64,000 nt of DNA, taken from Cryptomeria japonica (taxonomy: Eukaryota > Streptophyta > Pinopsida > Cupressales > Cupressaceae). The stretch lies in NCBI RefSeq assembly GCF_030272615.1, contig NC_081410.1:112151433-112215432 (forward strand), written 5' to 3'. Below, one piece after another: positions 22,965 through 34,225 of the stretch (the stretch's first letter is position 1; every line of letters begins with the position of its first letter). The position numbers and the translations under genes were made by a program. The notes beneath the pieces are model-generated. The model did not search any database. It was not told the origin of the DNA and saw only the letters and a list, made by a program, of their open reading frames with translations.

Positions 22965-24300
22965 CATCGAAACCCTAGAACCCTGGAACTCCAAAGTTTC
23001 GAGGTGCCCTTTTATTTGTTTTTGTCTTTACTTCGAAACCCCAGAACCCTAGAGTTCCGAAGCGTTCTTTGTGCCTTTGTTTTTCTGTTGAGACTTTAGA
23101 ATTTCGGGATCCCAAAGTCTCTTTCTCATCGTTTGGTTAAAGACCTTGGAACTTCGGAACCCTGAAGTCTCGAAGTCTTGTTTGTGTTGTCTTGTTGAAG
23201 GCCCCGGAACCTCGAAACCCTGAAGTTCCAAAGTAATCTTTTCTTTGTTGTGTGGAAGCCTCGAAATCATGAAATCCCGAGTTCTTTTTGTTTTGCTGTG
23301 TTTTTGTTTGAGTTTCAGAATTTCAGAACCTCGAAATCCTAGACTTGTCTTGTGTTTCACCCCAGAACTCTGGAACCCCAGAGTCTCTAGGTGTCTTTCT
23401 GCGCGGGCCTCGAAATCATGGAACCCCAGAATTCCGAGGTTCCCTTTGTTTTGTCTTGGGATCCCAAAACCCCGAAATCCTAAGGTTGTGTTTAGTGAGG
23501 TTGTACGATCGCCGAATGGGGGGTATAAAAAGGGCAAGATGGGTGATTTTCATTCATTTGTGCATTCCTCCGCTGGGAAATTCAAGCTCTCTCTCCACAC
23601 ATTCCGCTTCCTCGCTCGTTCATGTTTTCCGCTTCTCCGCCTCGTCAAGTTGGTTCATTTGTTTGGTTTTCTCTTTTTTCATGCCGTTTAGCTAGGTTAG
23701 ATTAGATTTTTCCATGCGTTCAATAAATTGCCCGTTTTGATTTTCTTTTTTATGAAACCCTAGGTTTTGACATTTCGGGATTCCAGAACCCCGGAATCTC
23801 GGAACACCTAAGTTTTACCCAATCTAGCACCTCAGAACCCCGAAATCCCAGAGTTCTGAAGTGCTTTTTCGACAGAGTTCTACCTACCTTGGGATTCCAA
23901 AACCCTGGAATCCTGAAACCATTATGCCTTGTAAAAGTTTGTTTTACCCATCTCGAAACCCTAGAATCTCGGAGTTCCAAAGTCTCTTCCTAGAGAGGTT
24001 TACCTATTGCGGGATCCCAGAACCCCGAAATCCTGGAGTCCTTTTTTAAATTGTCTTACCTACCTCAAAACCTCGGAATGCCAAAGTTCCAAAACTGATC
24101 CTTGGAGTGTTCTACTTATCTCGAAACCCCAGAACCCCAAAGTTCCAAAATTTACCTCTTGAGGTCCTTTGCCGAACCCGGAACCCCGGATTTCTGGAGT
24201 TAGTTGTTTTGCCCTTTCTATAACGCGAGATCCCGAAATCCCAAAATTAGTTGTTTTAAAGGGTTTTATGCCTCAGAACCCCGAAACCCTGGAGTTCCAA
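22965..24300 (+). repeat. Array of about 20 short imperfect-hairpin motifs
   Basis: A roughly 30-base motif of the type CGAAACCCCAGAACCCTAGA then GTTCC recurs every 45-65 bases with T-rich spacers: ten copies at 22969-23490 and about ten at 23770-24300. The gap between holds a TATA box and a pyrimidine-rich leader. Several copies have complementary ends, such as GGAAC at 23206-23210 with GTTCC at 23225-23229, and CAGAAC at 23833-23838 with GTTCTG at 23853-23858. The copies are diverged; no two are identical. Some contain the telo-box AAACCCTA. Confidence 0.8.
23524..23530 (+). promoter_or_regulatory. Probable TATA box
   Basis: TATAAAA in the context GGGGGGTATAAAAAGGGC is followed by C/T-rich leader sequence with no start codon context of note. 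Its position between the two halves of the motif array suggests a core promoter reading toward the frame at 24357. Confidence 0.55.
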
Positions 24301-24356
24301 AATATGTGACGAGTTGATAATATGAAGTAATAGCTAATTATTGATATTTTTTCGTA

Positions 24357-27300
24357 GGATAAAGCAGATTGATGGAGTAAGCGAAGATCGACAAAAAGCC
24401 TATAACAATGAAATATCAATACCAAGGGAAAACTCTGGTTCAAAGTTGGAGGATGAAGTTTAGTGGGTGACCGATACTGAAATCAAACACATAGAGATCA
24501 AAGATATCAAAACTCAACTGGAAGTTGAACCTCATACCCTAGAAGCCCCATATAGAAGGATTAAGAGACCAGGCTTGGTAGAGGGAACTATCTTTCCACA
24601 AGCTATGCAGTCACCTGAACTCATAATGACTATTGCTAAATACTAATAGCCTAACACAAGGCAATGTGTTGATGCAGACATGAATGTAATTATAGATCTT
24701 TCTCCTGACATGATAGGAATGACCTTCAGAATACCAGTGAGGGAAAAAGTCTCAGTGACAATGGAAGAGCAGTCCATTTCCATATTTTTTAAGAGTGCTT
24801 CTAATCATAAAAGATACATTAATGAGGTGTGGCTAGAAGAGCCAAGGAAAACCGGTCTTAATGCTACAAACATACTGAAAGCATATTTTCAAGAGCCTCA
24901 AAGAGACCTTATTATTATGCTGAGCTGAGCCTTTGGAAAGATAGATTGCAGACACTTCCACACATGGATGTTCCATTAGATGACCATAATTTTGATAGGC
25001 AAGGAATATTTTGACTGGCCATAGATAATTTCAGATAACATCCATAACTAGATGATCACAGTCCTTCAAACGAAGAAGTTCTTCATGACTTCTTATGTTA
25101 TATGGGTGGTCGCTCATGCTGATAAGTTCCCAGGACTTAAGACTAAAGGAAAATTAGGAGAAGAACCTGGATAGAAAAGGTATGGGAATATTACACTTAA
25201 TTGCTTATCTCTCAAGCTAAGTTGCATTTCAAAATATTAAATGATGCATTTATTTATGCTGTAATAATAAAAGTGACAACAGATGTGGGATACAGACTAA
25301 TCCCATAAGCAATGCAAATGATTAAGGAATGGGGGTGTTGGTTCCTACAAAACCAATAATCTACCTACCTTCAGGTCAACAATTTTATAGGGAATCCTTT
25401 TCTTTTACCAAGATTTTGCAGCAATAGGATAATTATTTTGGAGTATGCTAGGCAATTGATGGGCCTTCAGGCATTGTTGACTCTGAATCATAAGATGAGG
25501 ATTACTTTACCCGTGTCTCTAGAACATTATACATGTCCTAATATACAGGCAGCCAAGATGGCAAAACAAGAGCTCCAGGATTTGAGCTTAAAAGAATTCA
25601 ATTACTCAAGGGACCAATATCACTCATATGGTAAGCTAAAACAGATGATGCCTATTTCTTACAAAGGTCACAAGCCAACTTTAGAGGATTTTTTGGGTTA
25701 ATTTGCAGAACAACTTTGAGGCAAGAGAGAAAGGATATTATAGGTTGATAGTGCTACAAATCAGAAAATTTGAAATTGAGACAAATATCCCAAAGGAGCT
25801 AAGGGATGATGGTGAGCTTCTTGATCCTACATTCAAATAAAAGGGAATTAATCAAAGATCCCTTACTCCTATCAGATGTTCTAACCAAGAGAGTTGGATA
25901 TTGAAACTGTTACTACAAAGGTTTTGGAGATAACAAGGCAATGGCTAAGCTTAAGGATCCGACCTAGTGCTACCAAGGAGAAGAAAAAGGGCAAAGCTGT
26001 TGATAACCATCAGACCAAAGCCCACAAAGAATGTGTAAGATTACGAGGTCTAATTCAAGGAAGAATACTTCCACTAATACAAAGGAGGTAGCGGTACCAA
26101 TTTATAATCAGGAGCTCAAGAGGCAGTTGGATGCCAAAATGAAATAGTCTCAATTCCTGAAAAACTGCCGCTGAACACATGATTACTACAAGATTACAAG
26201 CTATCCCATAGGCCTCCATAACTCTCATTGTTCCTACCATAGTTATTGTTCCAGGAGAGGGTGCTTCTCAAGCGAAAGCTACTAAAACACAACCTCCTTC
26301 GACTTCTTCAACCCAACAGGCTACACCTCCTCCCTTTCCAACCCGAGAACAGGTTATCATCCATAACATTGAGACATATTCTGATGAAGATGATGAACCA
26401 ATTGCAGTTGTAACAAAGAAAAGGAAAGTTAAAAAGAGACAAAAGGAACCACAGGAGGAACCCGTTATAATTCAACATGAGAAGCAACTTGAGAATACAA
26501 TAGAATCAGTTGTATAGGTACAACCAATGGAAATTCATGTACATGTTATGGAAGGAGGACATGATGAGGAACATGTTGAACATGATGAGCATGATGAAAG
26601 GATGGTCCTTACTCTCGGGGACCAAGAAATATTACTTCAGCAGTTGGGAGGAAATGAGAAAGAGCACATGATTGGAACAGAAAGACCGTTTGAAGAGGAA
26701 GTTTTTGAGAAGTTGGACGAGATAGTAAGACAACAACAACCCGATCCAGATCAAGTCTCGCAAACTAATATCGCTGAACAGGTTGTTCAAATCCAACAAA
26801 GGCCACCCACTCCTCTAGATCAATAGGAGCACCATGAAGAGAACCAAGAATAAGAGAAGGAACAAAATATAAAAGACCATAGGATCACTACGGATGTAAC
26901 AATGCAAGTAGGGGAACACGATGAATCTATGCCTCAATGGTTAAATTTTACTTTCAAGAAGAAGTCAAAAGTAGTTCTCCTGAATGTAACTTTGCAAGAG
27001 GTAATTACTAAATCTCGAAGGAGAGTAAAGAGAGTGAGAACAATTCATCATCTCCCAAGGACAAATTCAAGGAATATAATTGCTGATAAAGTAGCACCAG
27101 TTCAAGATGCTGAAGGATCATCCCAAGCTACCCCTATATACCAAGTGTGTAAGGTTAACTTGGGTAAACAAACTAAGTGGGGGGAGATTGATACTTTAGT
27201 TGCTGCCAAAACAAGGATGGAGAAAGAATATAAAACTAAGGCAAAGGCTAAGGCACAATTGAGGCAGTATAAGTAGTTGATTATGGAAATAGCTAAGCCT

Positions 27301-28190
27301 CTTGATTCTAGAACTGATGATGCCTTACCTTCTACTTCATCGCTCTTGTAGGGTGATATTAAGGCATTGTATGAGATGAGGAAAGTAGCCACAACAGTTA
27401 GGACCTAGTCTCAAGATCAACTGGATAAAGTAAAATTATTATTGCAAAGTACAATGGAAATTGTTGAGGAAGCTCATTTTAATGAAAATGCTCTTATTAC
27501 TATTCCACTCAATGAGAACAACTATTTTTTCAATTGTCCAAATAGCATAAGAGTAAAGAAAATTAGATGCCAAAGGAAGACTTGTTGGGAGGTGAGACCA
27601 TCAACAGTTTGTAGTCATGTATAGATATTCTAGACCCGAAGATTGAAATAATGGAGCAAATCCGTATTAAGGTTCTCAAAGAACATCCTTTGCTCTTGGA
27701 TACACTTGAACAATATGAGCAGTGCTTGGTTAAATTGTTGGGAAGACATGGTCATAGTCTCAAGCACAATGAAGTGTTGCGTTAGGAGGTGGTACTCAGC
27801 AAGTGGGATTCATATGTTGCTGATCATTTTGTAGAGACTGCAGAGGTTACTATGGACACAATGAATAGGTATATGTATGTAATTTTCTAGTGTCAAGAAG
27901 ATGAGACAATAATGGATCAAATTGTCAGCAAGGTGGAAAGTATAAAAGAGATACTTAGAGTATCAAAATTCAGAATAAGTTACATTATTGACCCCACCTA
28001 CCGCTTCCCTAGACTATTTCATCAACAACTACTAGAACTATAAGAAGAAGTGAATGGTGAACAAGTAGCTATAAAAGGACTAATGCATGTTGGATCACCG
28101 TCACCACCACTACAACTGGTTCTTCAACTAATGCTGTATCTGATTCTTTCTTTTTGGGAGTTATTTTTGTATGCTTTGAAATTCTTGTTG
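24357..28190 (+). pseudogene. Long decayed reading frame of unknown family
   Basis: After a splice-acceptor-like TTTTTCGTAG, coding-like sequence runs for about 3.8 kb in shifting plus-strand frames. Pieces include MKYQYQGKTLVQSWRMKF (from about 24410), ADMNVIIDLSPDMIGMTFRI (24670), YINEVWLEEPRKTG, MTSYVIWVVAHADKFPGL and WFLQ, YARQLMGLQALL (25440), an Asp/Glu/His-rich region (26527-26826), a Lys/Arg-rich region (26940-27060), and a closing SYIIDPTYRFPRLFHQQLLE (about 27970). Many stops are TAG or TGA where CAG or CGA would fit, the pattern of old methylated DNA. I do not recognise the family. It could be an element-borne open frame or a decayed host gene. No reverse transcriptase, integrase or transposase motif was seen. 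Confidence 0.5.
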
Positions 28191-29230
28191 TTGGAGCACC
28201 ATTTTAGAAGTGGACATTGAGTACCAATTTAGTAGCACTTACTTGGAGTTCACAGGCAGCGACTTGCATGTCGACTCCGACTCCCTCCTTTTTGTAATCC
28301 TATTTTACAGGCATGACACCTTCCTAGAATGTAGGGTAGAGCTCTATAAATTGTAGAATTTGGGCCATTTGAGGGTTCATGAATTGATGATTCAAGGCCA
28401 TTTAGGTAGATAATTTAGTTTTATGCAATTTCTTTCTCATGAACTCTTGAAGTACTGTTATTCATTTTACAAAGATTAATACAAAAGTAGCTTGTGGATT
28501 GCCTGATCTACAATACATGTTCTATGGGTTTTGGTTCTCGTAGTCTGGTATCTTCTTTCATTTGAATCAACTACTTGTTATTCCAATTTTTATTATTTTA
28601 TGAATCATATTGTGCATGTTAATGGTGTATAAGGATACAATAGTAGAGCGATTATATGATCTCGTTATTGCTATTTCCGTTTATGTGTGGGTTGCATAGC
28701 TTCACGTATTTGCTGGAACGTCCCTTAGAATGCTAATTAGATGTTATTGATAATACCTTGTTGTGATCCATTGACTTTTTAGTTCACTAAGTTGTTTAGT
28801 ATTGGTATAGTTACCATCTCTTGTTACCCTGATCTATCTTTTGACATTTTTTTGATTGGTTAAAATTAAAAAATACAAAAAAAAGAGGAACTTTTTAAAC
28901 CTAGTTACAAACAACAGGCCCCTTGACAGGTACAATCACATCAGCCACTGAGTAATCCAACAATGTCGTGACCCGAATATATAGATCTTGGAGTAATTAG
29001 TCTCTCAAGATTGATTGCTTTTCAAGAGAGGTGGTATACATTTCATATTCTACCTGACTATTGGTGAGTGTGTCAAAACATCCGTCAACAAGCACCAATC
29101 GTGACACCCACGGGAGGGGGACATGATCCAACCGCAACAGGATTAGATGCATTCAAATTAGCATGGGAGGGAGCAAAGCAAGCCATAGTGTAAAAGTAGA
29201 ATGTTTTGAAAATACACCTTGTTCAAATTT
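28191..29230. other. No gene recognised
   Basis: This is a probable 3' flank of the preceding relic, then T-rich DNA. Nothing with a family signature was seen on either strand. Confidence 0.5.
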
Positions 29231-30289
29231 TTAACAAAAAATGATTTTTTTTTTTTTTTGTTGATATATTTCTTCTAATTTGTATGTATCATTCCTAACA
29301 TTTAAAGAAAAGTTGGTTGTTTCTATGGCAAAATCAAGTTCCACAAAAGCATGATCTGTCAAATCATACTTGTACATGCATTGCCCCTTTATTATACTGT
29401 ACCAATATAATTGAAGTTTGATGTCATTTGGCCTATCCAAAAGGTCAATGTCATTATGGTAATCAAACACCCTATTACCATCCTTCCATTGTACCAGGTT
29501 CTACATGAAACACCTTGTCTTGTACTTCAAGAAACACTTTTTCTTGTAGTACATTCAATGGGAGGTATTGAAATGCTCTCAAACAACACCCCACAATCTA
29601 ATCCAATTCTAAAGCTAATTGAAATACCCTTTTGTGGGGCCCTCTCATCTTGCTTAAAGTAGACCCCATTCCCCACTTTAGTCAACCTATCTTTAAATAA
29701 CGTCATATTTCCATTCAATTGACTAACCAAACAAGCTTTGAACATATCCTTACCATCAATCTCTACAATTGGTTTTATAGTTTTATTTATATTTTTATTA
29801 ATGGAATCTAAAATTTCATCCAACTCATGCCTCCATTCACTTTCCATTATTTGCTATTCACCATGATTGTGTGCCACTAAAAACATAGATTGGAATATAG
29901 AGTTGGAATGAGTTGGTGGAGAGTCATCAACTATTTGATCCACAACTTGGAATGTTGGATAATTATCGTTCTCTATCTATGGTTTAAACCTCCCAGAAGA
30001 TTGTGTGAGATTCTCTGGTCGCATGCCAAGAGATGATAAAATGTCTCGCACATCATTCAATCCTATCTTGAGGGCTTCTATAATTTTATCATATGTAGAT
30101 ATTGAATAATATTCTTATAATATGGTAACATTATGTATCTTTTCTTGGTGCAATTTGTTTTGGATACTTTCTTGCTTCTTTTGAAATTTAATTAAATGAA
30201 GCCCTTGGGGATTTAATTCTTCTTTTGCAACTTTATTAAGGGGTTCCAACAATGTGAAGCAATTAAATGAAATCATAGGCCTTTTGCTC
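29231..30289 (-). pseudogene. C-terminal part of an unrecognised decayed protein
   Basis: Minus-strand frames show FNCFTLLEPLNKVAKEE, LKIGLNDVRDILSSLGMRPE, ELDEILDSINKNINKTIKPI and VEIDGKDMFKACLVSQLNGN. Once the copia insertion (30295-40655) is removed this sequence abuts the minus-strand frame ending LTGSDVCEQFNKVGGM at about 40680, with a one-base frame change. It is therefore the 3' half of one interrupted gene. Family unknown; see the 40661-43420 entry. Confidence 0.45.
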
Positions 30290-31107
30290 CAACCTGTTGA
30301 TAGCAGGGCAACAACAATGTAGGAAAACTGAGAGGGGGGGGTGAATCGGTTTTCACCAAACTCAACCAAATTAATCACAACTTCAGATTTGATTAAGAAC
30401 AACAGTAGCAAATATAAGCACCACATCAACAACGCACATAACACATGGATTTTTGATGTGGAAAATCCGATTAAGGGAAAAAACATGGTGGGAACCTACC
30501 CACAATAAGATGATATTCTATAGTAGTATGTGTAAATATTACAATCAGTAATGCACATGCATTCAAGTACACTACCTAGAGCTCATTTCTAAAAAACAAG
30601 AAGGGCTACAACCCTAAGGAATGCTCATTGCCTTACAAAGATCGGACAACAATCCAGATTACATGAATTGAAATAATAGCATCTCCAAATGCCTGATTAC
30701 AATTCTGATTAAGCACACCATCTGCACAATAACTCTTATCATCTCTTCCACACGTTCGAATGATAAATTCACTTGTTTGCACATACAATATACTCTCTGT
30801 TGGTGTAAATAATTATTCATCATGGACATTATTACACCTTACTTAAGTTTACTTAGGAAATGCATTTCATAGTAGTTTGAGTATGAGACACTTGGGTGTT
30901 TGTGCCACATTGGGATAGTGTGTGTAGGAGAATTTCCACCTTTTGTGGACTTATTTTGTTGTTACATTCCACATTCAATGGGTGATCCACCTCATGTGGA
31001 ATATTATATTGTTTCTCCTACCTACCCACACCTATTTCCTACCTACCCTTGTTTCTTATTGAACCACATGTCATGTTTGTGTGCTTACATATCCATATAG
31101 CCTTGCC

Positions 31108-31115
31108 TATATAAG
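31108..31115 (+). promoter_or_regulatory. LTR TATA box
   Basis: TATATAAG lies in the 5' LTR of the nested element. The corresponding site in the 3' LTR is TATTTAAG, so only the 5' copy is canonical. Confidence 0.6.
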
Positions 31116-31260
31116 CAGACTCATATTCATTGTATGTAATGCTTGATGATCTAGTTGACCAGTATTTTCATCTTGATAGAATACTGTTTATTCCTATCAT
31201 CTATTTTGTTCTTTCTTATTTGTGCTTTCTATTGCCTCTAGATCTTGGCAAAATCTCACA

Positions 31261-31292
31261 TGGTATCAGAGCTCTCACATGGTATCAAAGCC
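31261..31292 (+). promoter_or_regulatory. Primer binding site, tandemly duplicated
   Basis: TGGTATCAGAGC at 31261-31272 directly follows the LTR. The 19-base segment TCTCACATGGTATCAGAGC (31254-31272) is repeated with one change at 31273-31291 (TGGTATCAAAGC at 31280). Confidence 0.85.
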
Positions 31293-33878
31293 ATTAGAGT
31301 GTCATTGGTTTGTCAATTGAGAAAAATTTGATGCTATTTGGGGTTGTGTATTTTGGAGCTTTCTATTGCAGGTTTTTATTGGAGCTTGTTGGGTCAAATC
31401 TGAGGCCAACATTGGATTGAGTAGGTCCAAGAAAGTTATTTTTGCCTTTTGTTTCATCCAAATCGGACTTTGAAGGCCAAATCTAGAGGCATTTGAAGTT
31501 TGAAGCTACGACAGAAATTTTCCAGAAATTATAATTTTGTAGACAATTTTCAAATAGTGATATCTCACTCATCCAGACTCTTTTTTTTGAGCAATTTTTT
31601 TTGTTTTGGGGTAGAATTTCGTGATCTGTACAATGGTGTAGGATTTTTCTATTTTTCGGATACAAGTTTTTCAAAAATCATGAAATCCTGATTTTTACAA
31701 CTTTGGAGGCTTCGTTTGGGCTCATATGGACTCCTTTTTAGTTGTTCATTTTTATCTCTTGGTGAAATTCCATTCGGAGGCATCTTCATCTGCATTATTC
31801 TACAAGGCTTCTTTGTTGGTGGCATCATTTTCATGTTTCCACATTTGAATATTTTATCATGATGCATGCTCTTGCTTGAGCAATGTTGTACTCGCACTAT
31901 CATAAGGTGCCACAACTCTTTGTATCTTGTTATTGTTGACTATTTGATGTAATCCTCTTGTACACATAGATTAGGAATATCTTGTGAGACTTGGTGCATG
32001 GCTCCAGTTGAGACTTAGATTGTACACATTTGTGCATGGCTCCTGTGAGAATTGGATTGTACCAGTATTTCTGCCATTTACGAGTATCTAGATGATGCTC
32101 AAAGCAGGTTGTCTCCATGCCTGATCTTCATTTTGTTGCAGTGAGTGATTCATTGTCATCGACATGGCACCTAGTTTTGTCACACTTTGACATTATTGGT
32201 GCAACATTGGCTCTCTTTCTTCCTTATGGGGAGGTATTTTGGTCAACATCATTGGACCATATTTGTAGCAGATTCGACATTGAGGGATGGATTCATGGTC
32301 TCTTCTTCTCTCTTATGGGGGGGACATATTTTGTTCTTCTCATTCATCATTGAGAGCATTATGTGCTTTCATCATCTTTCTTTTGGGGGAGGGTTTTTTT
32401 TCATTGGGTTTTTCTCTCTTTCCTCACTTTATGGGAGATTGCATTTGCATATTGTACATGGGTACCTAACATGGCCTCGTAGCCGGGACCCATCTTGCAT
32501 TGCTTAGTTGCATTGTAGACTTTAGTACATTCCCCTAAGTTGCACTTAAGGGGGGTGTTGGTGTAAATAATTATTCATCATGGATATTATTACACCTTAC
32601 TTAAGTTTACTTAGGAAATGTATTTCATAGTAGTTTGGGTATGAGACACTTGGGTGTTTGTGCCACATTGGGATAGTGTGTGTAGGAGAATTTCTACCTT
32701 TTGTGGACTTATTTTGTTGTTACATTCCACATTCAGTGGGTGATCCACCTCATGTGGAATATTATATTGTTTCTCCTACCTACCCACACCTATTTCCTAC
32801 CTACCCTTGTTTCTTATTGAGCCACATGTCATGTTTGTGTGCTCACATATCCATATAGCCTTGCCTATTTAAGCAGGCTCATATTCATTGTATGTAATGC
32901 TTGATGATCCAGTTGATCAATATTTTTATCTTGATAGAATACAGTTTATTCCTATCATCTATTTTGTTCCCTCTTATTTGTGCTTTCCATTGCCTCTAGA
33001 TCTTGGCAAAATCTCACACTCTCATATCATAAACACAATAGAAGACACACAAATAATATGATTACATCACCTATTTATACAGTTCATCAACCTTACCCTC
33101 AAGGTCGACTCAATACATAAGACCTATTTACAAGATTACATCAAACGATACATAAATCCACAACTGGACAAATACAATGTCGGCAAGGATATAACATGGA
33201 CCCAAATAAAATCCTCAGAACACACTACACCAACAAATAATTTGCTAAGATCATCCCAAACATGCTACACCACCAAATATGTTGCATAACACGAAGAATA
33301 CCACCAAAATACCACCAGAATAATAAAATATTCAATAACACACACCACAATCAACGTGGACCACCAAAACACATAGAACATGATCAAAGAACATCAACAA
33401 GCAACATGAATTCCACCACAATCACAACAACAACTTGGATAACAAGATTCATCATTACTACATCACTAGAGCTCAAGAAGACAAATTGACAAACTAAAAG
33501 ATACGCTTGCGAAGTTCTAAATCATGAACCATTTGATCTAAGGATAGACATGAACATCCTACACACTCTCCAAAATCTGCAACTCAAGATATAATCATTC
33601 CAGAGAAATATGGATCAAATATGGATCAACTCTGCAACATAAAATACTGAAAAAATAGTTCACATACCGAACCTCATATCTAGATCAGATCAACTCATAA
33701 CATCATGAAACTCATATTGAATCAACTAGATATAGGTATCTCAAAACCTATTAAACTGCATCAGCACATCTATAACAGATCACCAAAACAACTCTCTGCA
33801 ACAAACCATTTCTCTGCAACACAGGAATATGTTGACATCAATGACAACAACATATCCCAACAACTCTATTATCCAACA

Positions 33879-33890
33879 ATCTCCCCCTTT
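33879..33890 (-). promoter_or_regulatory. Polypurine tract of the copia element
   Basis: The minus strand reads AAAGGGGGAGAT immediately before the 3' LTR start TGTTGG. Confidence 0.85.
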
Positions 33891-33977
33891 GGCATTGATG
33901 GAAACATATGAAAATAAAAAACAATCAATACAAAGAAAGAAATCAACCAACAACCTCCCCCTGAGATCATAAGGATC

Positions 33978-33980
<3 letters not shown>

Positions 33981-34025
<45 letters not shown>
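33981..34025. repeat. TC microsatellite
   Basis: An uninterrupted TC run of about 45 bases lies between the pol end and the polypurine tract of the copia element. Confidence 0.95.
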
Positions 34026-34028
<3 letters not shown>

Positions 34029-34225
34029 ACAACAAAGTTGAATATATATACAAATCATGCATCTCTCCCTCTAAGAAGGGAAATCTCTCCCCCTTAGGAT
34101 AAACTCACCAATCTGAGCAACTGAAACATACACTGACTACTCGCCTAGAGCATCAACACCAACTCATCAATCCGAATAGCAAAATAATACTATGAAGTCC
34201 ACTAGATCGATGCAACTCAATGCAT

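Larger units (their letters stand above)
30798..33018 (+). mobile_element. Gag-less LTR element (2.2 kb) nested in the LTR
   Basis: LTRs 30798-31260 and 32556-33018 (about 462 bp, roughly 17 differences by eye) begin TGTTGG and end AATCTCACA. A perfect target duplication CTCTC flanks them (30793-30797, 33019-33023). The 1.3 kb interior has a primer site, a leader like that of the element at 18107-22394, and a polypurine tract at 32545-32555, but no gag or pol frame. It is a non-coding relative of that gag-only element and belongs to the same LTR family, in the opposite orientation. Confidence 0.9.
30295..33878 (-). repeat. 3' LTR of the copia element, split by a nested element
   Basis: LTR sequence 30295-30797 and 33024-33878 is interrupted by 30798-33018. 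The minus-strand start is TGTTGGATAATAGAG and the end is CTATCAACA. A G-run motif, GAGAGGGGGGGGTGAATC, lies at about 30332-30349. Confidence 0.85.

Noticed and set aside
23049-23695. Open frames of 116-162 codons within the motif array
   Set aside because: Repeated phrases in several frames and on both strands come from the nucleotide motif, not from protein selection.
22965-24300. CRISPR-like appearance (motif, spacer, motif)
   Set aside because: Motif copies are diverged, spacing varies, and the window is plant nuclear DNA; no cas-type genes.
22965-24300. Heat-shock-element reading of the GAA/TTC blocks in the array
   Set aside because: GAA and TTC units are not at the fixed two-base spacing required for HSEs in the copies I checked.
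33780-34058. 92-codon open frame with a Glu-Arg repeat
   Set aside because: It reads through the TC microsatellite in the copia 3' region.
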